A DNA stretch of 32,026 bases from Parafilimonas sp. (GCA_019247895.1 JAFBAF010000260.1:1-32026); one strand, 5' to 3'; positions 16,918 to 25,261 are shown, counted from the stretch's first letter. Notes: generated from the sequence alone by a model not told the origin. Made by a program: numbers and translations.

Positions 16918-18315
16918 ATGAAAGAGATTCTAAAAAAGATTGGTTACCCGCTGATGATTTTATTAATTGCTGCTTCCTGCAGTTCTCCCCGTTATGCTTC
17001 CGCTCAAAATGACGGGTATTATAACGACAATGGTTATAATAATAATGATACTTATAACAATGATCAGGATTATAATAATCAAGATCAGAATTACGATCAG
17101 AACAATGATAATTACAGTTATGATCAAAATGATGGGTATGATAACAATGATGGTTACGATGACAACCCGGAAGATTACGAGGAAGATCCTGCCGATGTAA
17201 ATATTAATGTATTCAATGATGCGTTAACTCCTTATGGCAGCTGGATGGAATATCCGAGTTATGGACGTGTATGGATACCGAGATACCATGGATTCGTTCC
17301 ATATTCAACCGGTGGGCACTGGGTTTATTCTAGTTATGGATGGACATGGGCATCTGATTATAGTTGGGGCTGGGCGCCTTTTCACTATGGCCGTTGGGCT
17401 TATGATGCTATGTACGGATGGATGTGGGTACCTGGTACAGAATGGGGACCAGCATGGGTATCATGGAGAACTGGCGGTGGTTATTATGGATGGTCACCTT
17501 TAGGGCCTGGTATGGGTATAGGTATAAATATTGGAGTTGGAGTTCCTTACAACCGTTGGGTTTTTGCTCCATGTCGTTATATGGGCTACCACAACATCGG
17601 TCACTATTATGTTCGCCCTAACACAACAATTATTAATCGTACAACTGTTATAAACAATACAACCGTTTATAATAACAGAAGATTTGTTGCCGGCCCAAAT
17701 AGAACAGAAGTTGAAAGATATACCGGAAGACCGGTGCAATCTGTGCGGATTGTAAATTCAAATAAGCCTGGTAACACTGTTATCAATAATAACAATACTA
17801 TTCAAATGTACAGGCCCGGTGTTAAAGCAAAAGCACAGCAATTGGCGAACAGGCAACCTAATAACCCAAATCGTAATCTGAATAATAATAATCAGCAAAA
17901 TTTAAATCAGGTTAATAAAAACAGGATTAATGAACAACAAGGCAACATTTCCCGTAATAATCAACAACAAAATGTTCCCCAGCCTGACCCTCGTTACAGG
18001 TTAAATCAGCCAAGAAATAATAATAATAATGCGGATGTTCAACATAATCGCCAACAACAAAATATTCCCCAACCTGATCAAAACAAGGTAAGGAACAATA
18101 AGCCTCCGCAAATGAATAATAATAATGAATTTAACCAGGGACGGATTCAAAATAATCGCCAACAGAAAAATGTTGAGAGACCTCAACAATGGAATAATAA
18201 TAATAATCAGTTTAATAATAGAAGACAGGAATTTAATCAACAGCAACAGCAAAGACAACAGCCAGTATTTAGACAACCGGAGAATAATGGCGGTGGCCGC
18301 AATAGAAGAAATTAA
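16918..18315 (+). CDS. YXWGXW-repeat (DUF6600-like) envelope protein with Asn/Gln-rich tails
   Basis: A 465-residue exported protein. The start MKEILKKIGYPLMILLIAAS is followed by Cys21, a lipobox-like site (AASC); a second possible cleavage is at ASAQ near residue 30. Residues about 31-90 are an Asn/Asp/Tyr/Gln low-complexity segment. Residues about 95-230 hold a Trp/Tyr-rich domain with PYGSWMEY, GGHWVYSSYGWTW, YSWGWAPFHYGRW and GWMWVPGTEWGPAWVSW, the YXWGXW style. Residues about 290-465 are extremely Asn/Gln-rich, with three imperfect copies of NxRQQxN (DNA starts 17959, 18046 and 18154). A cell-surface or matrix role is plausible but unproven. A bidirectional terminator follows. Confidence 0.75.
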   Translation: MKEILKKIGYPLMILLIAASCSSPRYASAQNDGYYNDNGYNNNDTYNNDQDYNNQDQNYDQNNDNYSYDQNDGYDNNDGYDDNPEDYEEDPADVNINVFNDALTPYGSWMEYPSYGRVWIPRYHGFVPYSTGGHWVYSSYGWTWASDYSWGWAPFHYGRWAYDAMYGWMWVPGTEWGPAWVSWRTGGGYYGWSPLGPGMGIGINIGVGVPYNRWVFAPCRYMGYHNIGHYYVRPNTTIINRTTVINNTTVYNNRRFVAGPNRTEVERYTGRPVQSVRIVNSNKPGNTVINNNNTIQMYRPGVKAKAQQLANRQPNNPNRNLNNNNQQNLNQVNKNRINEQQGNISRNNQQQNVPQPDPRYRLNQPRNNNNNADVQHNRQQQNIPQPDQNKVRNNKPPQMNNNNEFNQGRIQNNRQQKNVERPQQWNNNNNQFNNRRQEFNQQQQQRQQPVFRQPENNGGGRNRRN

Positions 18316-18330
18316 ATCTTAGCTCAACAA

Positions 18331-18364
18331 AAAAACAGGCCTGCGTTTACGCATGCCTGTTTTT
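18331..18364. terminator. Bidirectional Rho-independent terminator
   Basis: The stem AAAAACAGGC (18331-18340) pairs with GCCTGTTTTT (18355-18364); inner TGCG/CGCA pairs flank one mismatch. A and T tracts on both sides serve the YXWGXW gene and the convergent serine hydrolase gene. Confidence 0.85.
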
Positions 18365-18377
18365 TTTTATAAAGATG

Positions 18378-19244
18378 TTACCGATTGAAATGTTCCCACA
18401 ATAAAGCCGACAGTTTTCTTGTAAGTACCCATGCTTCATTATTAGATTCCCAGCTTGTATCCGTATTATTTTTTGTGAAGATGGAAAATATATACGGATT
18501 GTTTTTACAATTCACATAAACAACTTCATTACGGCTTTCATCAACAGCGCCGTTTTTATCAGCAACAAAAACACCTGCGGGAATTTGGCTTAATGCTTCT
18601 TCGTCCCAATATTGTCTGCTTAATAAACGCAACATTTTATCGCTTGATGCTTTACTTAATATTTTGCCATTTACAATTGCTTCCATGATCATTGCAATTT
18701 CACGTGGCGTAGTTTGTCCCCAGCCATATTGCGAACGATTGGCTTCTCTTCCAGGCGTTCTGCTATTTACGCGTGTATTAACGTAACCAATACTGTCTAA
18801 TAATGAATTTATTCTTGTGCCGCCGCCAGCTAAAGCCTGCAGCCAAAGACTCGCACAGTTGTCGCTAATAGTTAGCATCAACATCATTACTTTACTTAAT
18901 TCAATTGTACTGCTGTCTTTAAATCTTGAAAGAACATCATCGCCTTCATCGTAAAAAAGAGAATCAGTATAAGTCAGCCGTTGATGATAATCCAATTCAC
19001 CTTTTTGTATTTTATCCATAATGCCAATCAAAATTGAAACCTTTACAATACTCGCTGTTGGAAAAACAGTGTCAGCATTAATGGCTGCAACTTTGTTGTG
19101 TCTTAAATCGTGTACATAAATTCCGATATCTCCATGAAAACCTTGTATCAATTCAGTGATTTGCTGTTGCAGCTTAGTATCAGTTTTTTGTGCATTGGCA
19201 ATACATTGAATAAACAGTAAAAAACAAATCAATATTTTTTTCAC
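18378..19244 (-). CDS. Class A beta-lactamase-related serine hydrolase
   Basis: A 288-residue periplasmic protein with a signal peptide (MKKILICFLLFIQCIANAQ). The nucleophile motif is Ser65-x-x-Lys68 (PTASIVKVS) and Ser127-Asp-Asn129 matches SDN. A possible omega-loop glutamate is Glu167 in RTPGREANRS, and the KTG triad is altered to Lys230-Asn-Gly (VADKNGAVD). This preserves the penicilloyl-serine transferase fold, but the Asn in place of Thr and the unusual omega loop make true beta-lactamase activity uncertain. Muropeptide or other ester hydrolysis is an alternative. No AmpR-like regulator or mobile context is nearby. Confidence 0.85.
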   Translation of the reverse strand: MKKILICFLLFIQCIANAQKTDTKLQQQITELIQGFHGDIGIYVHDLRHNKVAAINADTVFPTASIVKVSILIGIMDKIQKGELDYHQRLTYTDSLFYDEGDDVLSRFKDSSTIELSKVMMLMLTISDNCASLWLQALAGGGTRINSLLDSIGYVNTRVNSRTPGREANRSQYGWGQTTPREIAMIMEAIVNGKILSKASSDKMLRLLSRQYWDEEALSQIPAGVFVADKNGAVDESRNEVVYVNCKNNPYIFSIFTKNNTDTSWESNNEAWVLTRKLSALLWEHFNR

Positions 19245-19372
19245 TTAAGTAGTTTTAGTGAAGATAAAAGTTTTGCTGCATAGAATGATACAGTACAAGG
19301 GAGTGACACAACGAAGATGCTATTAGTACAAAGCTGGCTACATAAAACTGCCACTAAAAATTTTAAACGAAA

Positions 19373-19401
19373 TTGCAGGCATGACATGAGCCATAAATTT
19401 G
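19373..19401 (+). promoter_or_regulatory. Bacteroidota-type promoter of kdsB operon
   Basis: TTG (19373-19375), an 18-nt spacer and TAAATTTG (19394-19401) match TTG / TAnnTTTG, 45 nt before the kdsB ATG. Confidence 0.6.
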
Positions 19402-19446
19402 AAATTTGATGGCAACTGCATGTGCAATTAAAAAATAAAATTTCAT

Positions 19447-20181
19447 ATGAAAAGGATTGCGGTTATACCGGCACGTTATGCTTCAACACGGTTTCCGGGC
19501 AAGTTAATGCAAGTGCTTGGCGATAAAACAATAATCAGAACGACGTATGAAAATACGGTTGCCACTAATTTATTTGATGATGTGCTTGTGGTTACTGACA
19601 GTGAAATTATTTATAACGAAATGAAAGGCGCGAATGTGATGATGAGTAAACGTGAACATGAAAGCGGCAGCGATCGTATTGCTGAAGCTGTGGAAAATAC
19701 TGACTGCGATGTTGTGATGAATGTGCAGGGGGATGAACCGTTTGTTGATGGAAAAATAATGGTGCAATTGCTAAATGTATTTGAGGATGAAGAAGTGATG
19801 GTAGCAAGTTTACTGCATGAACTGTTTGATGAAAATGATATTGAAAATCCCAATAACGTTAAAGTGGTGATAGATAAAAATTCAAATGCTCTATATTTTA
19901 GTCGCGCAGCAATTCCGTTTGCAAGAGATAAAGAAACAAGTGTAAAATATTATAAGCATATTGGTGTGTACGCGTACCGGAAAATTTGCCTGCTTCAATT
20001 CACAAAATGGCCGCAAGGCAGTTTGGAAAAGATTGAAAAATTAGAGCAGCTTCGTTATCTTGAAAACGGAGTGAAAATAAAAATGGTATTGACCGATCAC
20101 ACAAGTATTGGAATTGATACGCCGCAGGATTTGGAATTAGCAAAGCATTTTTTATCTGAGCAAAACAAATTGGAAATCTAA
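19447..20181 (+). CDS. kdsB: 3-deoxy-manno-octulosonate cytidylyltransferase (CMP-KDO synthetase)
   Basis: A 244-residue cytoplasmic enzyme that activates KDO with CTP for lipopolysaccharide inner core. Signatures are IPARYASTRFPGKLMQ (CTP loop), VVTDSEIIYNEM, SGSDRIAEA, NVQGDEPFVDG, YFSRAAIPFARD and a C-terminal IGIDTPQDLELA. Length is typical. It is the first gene of an operon: its stop overlaps the next ATG by 1 nt. It supports a KDO-containing outer membrane. Confidence 0.97.
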   Translation: MKRIAVIPARYASTRFPGKLMQVLGDKTIIRTTYENTVATNLFDDVLVVTDSEIIYNEMKGANVMMSKREHESGSDRIAEAVENTDCDVVMNVQGDEPFVDGKIMVQLLNVFEDEEVMVASLLHELFDENDIENPNNVKVVIDKNSNALYFSRAAIPFARDKETSVKYYKHIGVYAYRKICLLQFTKWPQGSLEKIEKLEQLRYLENGVKIKMVLTDHTSIGIDTPQDLELAKHFLSEQNKLEI

Positions 20182-20996
20182 TGTCAACACTTAGCTGTAC
20201 ACTAATTCAAACAAAATTATTTTGGCAGGATGCGGAAGCTAACAGGCAAATGCTGGAAGACAAAATCAATGCAATAAAAGAAAAAACGGAAGTTATAATT
20301 CTCCCTGAAATGTTTTCAACAGGGTTTAGCATGAAGCCTGAAAGGTTTGCTGAAACAATGGATGGCGAAACTGTTGCGTGGATGAAAAAAATTGCTGCAT
20401 CAAAAAAAGTTATACTTACCGGAAGCTTGATGATTAAAGATGACGAGCATTATTATAACCGGTTGATATGGATGTTACCAAATGGCTGCTGCGGTTGTTA
20501 TGATAAAAGGCACTTGTTTGCCTATGGTGATGAAAACAATCATTACAGCGCCGGCAATAAAAGATTAATTGCATCGGTGAAAGGATGGAAAATTAATCTG
20601 CAGGTTTGTTATGATCTGCGTTTCCCTGTTTGGGCAAGACAAAGCCCTTCTCCCTTTGAGAAGGGCTGGGGTGAGGTCTACTTTGAATATGATGTATTGA
20701 TTTATGTGGCGAACTGGCCCGAACGCCGCTCACTTGCATGGAAAACTTTATTGCAGGCAAGAGCAATCGAAAATCAATGTTACGTTATTGGCGTAAACCG
20801 CGTTGGTAGTGACGGCAATGGAATTTATCATGCAGGTAACAGTATGGTAATTGATCCGCTTGGCGAAATTTTATATCATAAAAAAGATGAAGAAGATATC
20901 TTCACAACAGAACTGAACAAACAACATCTTGAAGAAGTAAGAACACGATTTCCCTTTTGGAAAGATGCAGATAAATTTAATATCACCAATGAGTAA
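20181..20996 (+). CDS. Nitrilase-superfamily omega-amidase (YafV-like) carrying an in-frame repeat insertion
   Basis: A 271-residue carbon-nitrogen hydrolase with the catalytic triad Glu43 (ILPEMFSTGF), Lys109 (CYDKRHLF) and Cys143 (QVCYDLRFPVW). The sequence most resembles omega-amidase YafV, which removes ammonia from ketoglutaramate-like 2-oxo amides. Between CYDLRFPVWARQ and YFEYDVLIYVANWP, where relatives go almost directly from one to the other, there is an extra SPSPFEKGWGEV (about residues 155-166) encoded by a palindromic repeat. The frame is kept, so the protein may still be active with a longer loop. It overlaps kdsB by 1 nt and nagA by 8 nt. Confidence 0.88.
   Translation: MSTLSCTLIQTKLFWQDAEANRQMLEDKINAIKEKTEVIILPEMFSTGFSMKPERFAETMDGETVAWMKKIAASKKVILTGSLMIKDDEHYYNRLIWMLPNGCCGCYDKRHLFAYGDENNHYSAGNKRLIASVKGWKINLQVCYDLRFPVWARQSPSPFEKGWGEVYFEYDVLIYVANWPERRSLAWKTLLQARAIENQCYVIGVNRVGSDGNGIYHAGNSMVIDPLGEILYHKKDEEDIFTTELNKQHLEEVRTRFPFWKDADKFNITNE
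20643..20676 (+). repeat. Palindromic repeat inserted in frame in the omega-amidase gene
   Basis: AGCCCTTCTC (20643-20652) and GAGAAGGGCT (20658-20667) form a perfect 10-bp inverted repeat around a 5-nt centre, followed by GGGGTGAGG (20668-20676). It encodes SPSPFEKGWGEV, unlike any conserved part of nitrilases. Similar SPSP..(R/K)GWGE peptides recur in unrelated bacterial ORFs as I recall, consistent with a dispersed non-autonomous repeat. Confidence 0.75.
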
Positions 20997-22095
20997 TACT
21001 AACACTTATATCGCTGAACGAATTTTCACAGGTCATAAAATGTTGCAGCAACATGCAATAGTTGTAGAAAATGATATGATCAATGAAATCATTCCGGCAA
21101 ATAAAATAAATTCAGATAGTGAAATAATTGATCTTAAAGATGCAATAATAGCGCCTGCATTTATTGACGTTCAGTTGTATGGGGCACATAAAAGATTGCT
21201 TAGTGTTTATCCTGATGCAACATCAGTAAAAGCAATTTATGATTACAGTAAAGCAGGCGGCGCATCACATTGCATGCCCACTGTTTCAACAAATACGTAC
21301 GAAGTATTTTTTAAATGTGTTGATGCAGTAAAAGATTATTGGAAACAAAATGGTAAAGGCATTTTAGGATTGCATGTTGAAGGGCCATGGATAAGCAAAG
21401 AGAAACGTGGCGCACATAATGCTGATTGGATCTTCTCTCCTGCAATTGAACAGGCAAAAGAATTATTGGATTATGGAAAAGATATAATCAAAATGATAAC
21501 GGTTGCGCCGGAAGTTGTAAGCGAAGAAATAATTGATTTGATTCATTCGTACAATATTGTTGTTTCTGCCGGCCATACTAATGCAACGTATGAGCAGGCC
21601 ACTGAATCTTTTAATAAAATAACAACGGCAACGCATTTATATAATGCTATGAGTGGTTTGCAGCATCGTGCGCCTAATATGGCTGGCGCTATATTCGATC
21701 ATGATACAATTTTTTGCAGCATTGTACCGGATGGTTACCACGTAGATTTTGCAGCCATTCGCATTGCAAAAAAAATTATGGGCAAAAGATTATTTGCGAT
21801 TACAGATGCCGTTACAGAAACAAACGAAGGTTATTATAAACATATATTAGAAGGTGATAAATACACATCTAATGGAATTCTTAGTGGCTCAGCTTTAACT
21901 ATGAATAAGTGCGCAAAAAATTTTGTTGAACATTGCAATATAGGTGTTCAAGAAGCTTTGCGTATGTGCAGTTTATATCCTGCACACGTGATGCGAAAAG
22001 AAAACGAGTTAGGTTTAATTGAAACAGGCAGAAAAGCAAACATGGTTGTGTTAAACAATGATCTTGATGTTTTACAAACAATAACTGCTGAATAA
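20989..22095 (+). CDS. nagA: N-acetylglucosamine-6-phosphate deacetylase
   Basis: A 368-residue amidohydrolase that converts GlcNAc-6-P to glucosamine-6-P and acetate. Visible motifs are FIDVQLYG (Gln-x-Tyr where two-metal members have HxH, as in single-metal E. coli-type NagA), the metal-binding Glu in LHVEGPWISKEKRGAHN, VVSAGHTNATYEQ, ATHLYNAMSGLQHRAPN and the catalytic Asp in FAITDAVTET. The ATG at 20989 (MSNTNTYIAERIF) is preferred and overlaps the previous gene by 8 nt (ATGAGTAA), indicating translational coupling. Third gene of the kdsB operon; no nagB in the window. Confidence 0.94.
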   Translation: MSNTNTYIAERIFTGHKMLQQHAIVVENDMINEIIPANKINSDSEIIDLKDAIIAPAFIDVQLYGAHKRLLSVYPDATSVKAIYDYSKAGGASHCMPTVSTNTYEVFFKCVDAVKDYWKQNGKGILGLHVEGPWISKEKRGAHNADWIFSPAIEQAKELLDYGKDIIKMITVAPEVVSEEIIDLIHSYNIVVSAGHTNATYEQATESFNKITTATHLYNAMSGLQHRAPNMAGAIFDHDTIFCSIVPDGYHVDFAAIRIAKKIMGKRLFAITDAVTETNEGYYKHILEGDKYTSNGILSGSALTMNKCAKNFVEHCNIGVQEALRMCSLYPAHVMRKENELGLIETGRKANMVVLNNDLDVLQTITAE

Positions 22096-22114
22096 TCTTT
22101 TTTAAATAAAAACA

Positions 22115-22142
22115 AAAAGCTCCAGGTTTTTCTGAAGCTTTT
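22115..22142 (+). terminator. Probable terminator of the kdsB operon
   Basis: AAAAGCTCCAG (about 22115-22125) pairs with CTGAAGCTTTT (22132-22142) with one mismatch around a T-rich loop, 20 nt after the nagA stop. The T tract lies inside the 3' arm, so confidence is moderate. Confidence 0.45.
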
Positions 22143-22291
22143 GCGAACCAGACGCACAAGATTTATACGTAAAACTTTTTTATTTCTTACTACAAATAGT
22201 AATGAAGGTATTTAACTATAATTGAATTAAAACTCAGTTTGATTACTTGGTTTACCCAACTCTTAAAATTTTTATTTTTGGCTGTATTAAA

Positions 22292-22720
22292 TCAATCAAC
22301 TTTTACGAAATTTCCTTTCTCATCAAATATTAGATCTTTGCCTTTAATTTCTGCTTCGTAGGTAACCTTTCCATTTGCATCCGTTACCATTCCTGCTTCA
22401 TTAATTGTTGCGTTATTATAATGCGCTTTTATATAAGGCGCAACATTTTGCGGCAGCTTATTTACTGGAATCGCTTTTACTATTTCTATAAAGTTTCCGG
22501 CAGGCGTAAACATCACCGAATTATCTTCTCCTGATTTACCACCCCAGTTCGCTTCATAATTTCCATTTTCCTTTTCCCATGAAACAGATTTTGCTTCAGG
22601 ATATTTTTTGATTAGAGCAGATTTAACTGCTGCGGGCACATCAGTGCTTTTTAAATCCTGTGCGTAGCAACCGGTGATTATAAACGTTACTGTGATTGCA
22701 CCTAAAAAAAACTTTTTCAT
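22292..22720 (-). CDS. PepSY-like periplasmic protein
   Basis: A 142-residue protein starting MKKFFLGAITVTFIITGCYA, an export signal with a possible lipobox Cys18; the ATG at 22720 is chosen because the promoter -7 box is 27 nt upstream and a longer start would pass through it. The mature part has DVPAAVKSALIKKYPEAKSV, WEKENGNYEANW, then a second unit with NVAPYIKAHYNNATINEAGM and YEAEIKGKDLIFDEKGNFV. This is the PepSY-like (beta-lactamase-inhibitor-like) pattern frequent in Bacteroidota. Binding partner unknown. Confidence 0.8.
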   Translation of the reverse strand: MKKFFLGAITVTFIITGCYAQDLKSTDVPAAVKSALIKKYPEAKSVSWEKENGNYEANWGGKSGEDNSVMFTPAGNFIEIVKAIPVNKLPQNVAPYIKAHYNNATINEAGMVTDANGKVTYEAEIKGKDLIFDEKGNFVKVD

Positions 22721-22747
22721 TTGAATTATTTTATGGTAATTAAAGAG

Positions 22748-22776
22748 CAAACCTATCAGAGAAATCTGTTTACAAA
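22748..22776 (-). promoter_or_regulatory. Bacteroidota-type promoter of the PepSY-like gene
   Basis: On the minus strand, TTTG (22776-22773), a 17-nt spacer and TAGGTTTG (22755-22748) match the consensus, 27 nt before the ATG at 22720. Confidence 0.6.
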
Positions 22777-23000
22777 TTGAGCAACAGAATAATTTGCAAG
22801 ACAATTAGATCTTTTTAACAAAGTAGCAAAAAACTTTAAAAAATTTTAAACCGTTTGGATATTATTGGATAAAAGTTGCAGTGCTGAATAATTTATAACC
22901 CAACCGATTAATTACTTATTGCATCTACACAAATAGCTACTTTGAAAAGTTTACAGTAGCCTGAAAATTATTCCAAATTCTCACGTGTTAAAACCTTAGT

Positions 23001-23819
23001 ATGAAAAGAGTCATTTCAGCCACTTTTATCTTTTTTACAATGTTAAATGGTAAAGTGTTTGCCCAACTTGAAACAGAAGATGCATTGCCATTAGCACCAG
23101 GTCAGGTGGAATTAGGTGCAGCAGTTGAATTCCAGACGTCGAAAGAAGGAACTGAAAATGCAATTCCTTTAGCTATTGAATATGGATTATCAAAGAGATT
23201 TACTTTATTAGTTGAGCCGGTTGCTTATACAAACATAAACCCAAAAACAGGCACATCTGTTACAGGATTTGGGGATTTGGAAGCAACCCTTTTTTATCAG
23301 CTGTTAGCGGAAACAAAAGGCTTTCCTGCTGTTTCCCTTTCAGCTGAAATAAAATTACCTACTGCAAAAGATTCTTTAATTGGTACCGGCAAAACAGACT
23401 TTACTCCTTTTCTTATAGCGAGTAAAACGATTGGAAAGTTTTATACAAGTGCAAATCTTAGTTATACTTTTTTAGGCAAGCCACCAGGTGTAACCGCAAG
23501 CAATCTTTTTAATTATGCGCTTGGCACTTTATACGAGGCATCTGAAAAAAGTATCTTGTTTGCGGAAATTTATGGAAACACGTCTGCTTTGGGAGGAAAA
23601 GATGTGCCTGAAGGAACAATTAATACAAGCAACGCACCCGAACTTACTGGCGGCGAATTTGTAGCCAGCATTGGCTATGGTTATTATTTAAATAATAACC
23701 TGCAGCTATCGTTTAGCATAAGCTATGATAACAATAACGCAACTTTATTCAGGCCTGGAATCGTATGGACATCACACGGTGGAAGGAATTTTTTCAAAAA
23801 ACATTTTCAGAAAAATTAA
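23001..23819 (+). CDS. Secreted outer-membrane beta-barrel (transporter-like) protein
   Basis: A 272-residue protein with signal peptide MKRVISATFIFFTMLNGKVFAQ. The mature chain begins LETEDALPLAPGQVELGAAV and continues as amphipathic strands separated by Gly/Asn turns (GLSKRFTLLVEPVAYTN, TGFGDLEATLFYQLLAET, FPAVSLSAEIKLPTA, GKTDFTPFLIASKTIG), resembling the MetA-pathway/phenol-degradation barrel family often called a transporter. The substrate is unknown. The 280 bases upstream hold only a weak promoter-like TACTTTG. Confidence 0.75.
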   Translation: MKRVISATFIFFTMLNGKVFAQLETEDALPLAPGQVELGAAVEFQTSKEGTENAIPLAIEYGLSKRFTLLVEPVAYTNINPKTGTSVTGFGDLEATLFYQLLAETKGFPAVSLSAEIKLPTAKDSLIGTGKTDFTPFLIASKTIGKFYTSANLSYTFLGKPPGVTASNLFNYALGTLYEASEKSILFAEIYGNTSALGGKDVPEGTINTSNAPELTGGEFVASIGYGYYLNNNLQLSFSISYDNNNATLFRPGIVWTSHGGRNFFKKHFQKN

Positions 23820-23838
23820 ATTACAAATAAGACCCGTC

Positions 23839-23867
23839 ATTGATTTTATAATCAATAATTGTTTTTT
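23839..23867 (+). terminator. Weak AT-rich terminator candidate
   Basis: ATTGATT (23839-23845) and AATCAAT (23850-23856) form a 7-bp stem followed by AATTGTTTTTT, 19 nt after the barrel gene stop. The stem has only one G-C pair, so this is tentative. Confidence 0.3.
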
Positions 23868-23884
23868 ACCGAAATCTTCCGCTA

Positions 23885-25099
23885 TTAGATATTTAAACCT
23901 AATTCCGCTGCTTTACGGCGCAGACCTCTTTTGTTTCTAATCAGTTTAATAATCGACGAAACATTAATAATATTAAAAGATAACGACAGCACTAACCACA
24001 AAACCAGCAAACCGCTTCTATAGAAAATTGTCTCATAAAAATTTATTGCTGCAGTGGAATTATTTTGGGGCCTGGTAATGCCATTATATCTCAAAACCGG
24101 ATTTAAATACATAACGCTTGCTTTATTATAAATTACAGTACGTATGTAAGTGTCATTATTTTTAAAGTTGTAAAAAGCTTCATTTGTGTTGACGAAAGTT
24201 TTTCTAACTATTCCGTTTTGACCAATCAGTTGTATGCTGTCAGCTTTGGTTTGCAGTCGCACTTCGATAGTTAACCCTTTTGTTTTTACTCCTACCAGTT
24301 TATTATCATTCTTTGCATCGCTGCCATTTACCGCATAGGCACTTCCGCCGATAAGACTTTTTATTAGTGAATCTTTGTTTTTCTGTTTACAGTTAACCAT
24401 TGTCCAGTTTCTAAAAGTTTGATTTGTATCAAGCACATCATGCGTATCATCATCACCCACAATCCAAACAGGTTTACCTGCCGATAATGCAACATCCCAT
24501 TTATTGCAAGCATTGCCTGCATGATTTAATACTTCCATTAAATTATATCCGGAAAGTTTTTTCAAATCCTCATCACTATAACCGTTTCTGATTTTCGGAT
24601 GTGCCAATACAACTGCTTCCGCATCATAGTTTAGTTTATTAATCATAAATTGTTTTGAACTGGCGAATTGAAAAAGCGGGAAATCATTGTAGCAAACTTT
24701 TTTTGGCATTATAACCAATTGGTGTATTTTAAAAATGTTATAGCCATGCTCATATACTTCTACGGAATTAGGTTGTGCATCTTGCAATGCTATTTTTTCA
24801 TAATTAGATATTGATGCATAAGCATAACCTTTTTGCTTGTATAAATCGATCATATCACATGCGCTTTGTTTGCCGTTTGTAATTCCATTCCAGGCGCAAC
24901 TGTGAGCATGAAAGTTTGATTGCTGCCAACAATCAGAAGAATTCATGTATGGGTTATAAAGAAAATTCCCGCTAAACTTTGAAGACGATTGAAAGTTGTA
25001 AATATTGCACGGCAAGTATGCAATAATGCATAAGGAGACAATACTGAAAATAAAAATCCGGAAAAGTTTTAAAATTCTTTTTGTGAAAGAAATCCGCAT
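23885..25099 (-). CDS. Membrane-anchored PHP-like metal-dependent hydrolase
   Basis: A 404-residue protein with an N-terminal TM helix (about 11-30, KLFRIFIFSIVSLCIIAYLP) and a C-terminal TM helix (about 362-382). Between them is a PHP-like domain: His64 and His66 in SNFHAHSCAW, Glu117-His118, His168 in VVLAHPK, His193 in EVLNHAG and GDDDTHD (216-221). The usual second motif Asp-His is replaced by Asn99-Tyr100 (YASISNYEKI), so one metal site may be lost. A periplasmic strand-rich region follows. Known PHP proteins are phosphoesterases or polymerase-linked; the substrate here is unknown. Divergent from the sigma factor gene. Confidence 0.7.
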   Translation of the reverse strand: MRISFTKRILKLFRIFIFSIVSLCIIAYLPCNIYNFQSSSKFSGNFLYNPYMNSSDCWQQSNFHAHSCAWNGITNGKQSACDMIDLYKQKGYAYASISNYEKIALQDAQPNSVEVYEHGYNIFKIHQLVIMPKKVCYNDFPLFQFASSKQFMINKLNYDAEAVVLAHPKIRNGYSDEDLKKLSGYNLMEVLNHAGNACNKWDVALSAGKPVWIVGDDDTHDVLDTNQTFRNWTMVNCKQKNKDSLIKSLIGGSAYAVNGSDAKNDNKLVGVKTKGLTIEVRLQTKADSIQLIGQNGIVRKTFVNTNEAFYNFKNNDTYIRTVIYNKASVMYLNPVLRYNGITRPQNNSTAAINFYETIFYRSGLLVLWLVLSLSFNIINVSSIIKLIRNKRGLRRKAAELGLNI

Positions 25100-25261
25100 A
25101 ACTGCTTTTGCAGTTTATCAAGATGCAGAAATTCAACAGGAGGTTGGGAAGTAACGTTAAAATTGTCTATAAAAATAAAAAACAGGTTTGCTTCAGAAAG
25201 CAACCGGAATATTGTTGACAAAAATTCCCGGTTACCCAACCATTAAGATAGAAACTGCATC

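Noticed and set aside
18001-18276. A leftward Ile/Leu-rich open frame opposite the Asn/Gln-rich tail
   Set aside because: The hydrophobic composition is a direct result of AAT/CAA-rich coding DNA read on the other strand.
17841-18300. AAT/CAA tracts as a possible tandem repeat or CRISPR-like array
   Set aside because: The units are codon-level Asn/Gln repeats within a continuous reading frame, with irregular spacing and no unique spacers.
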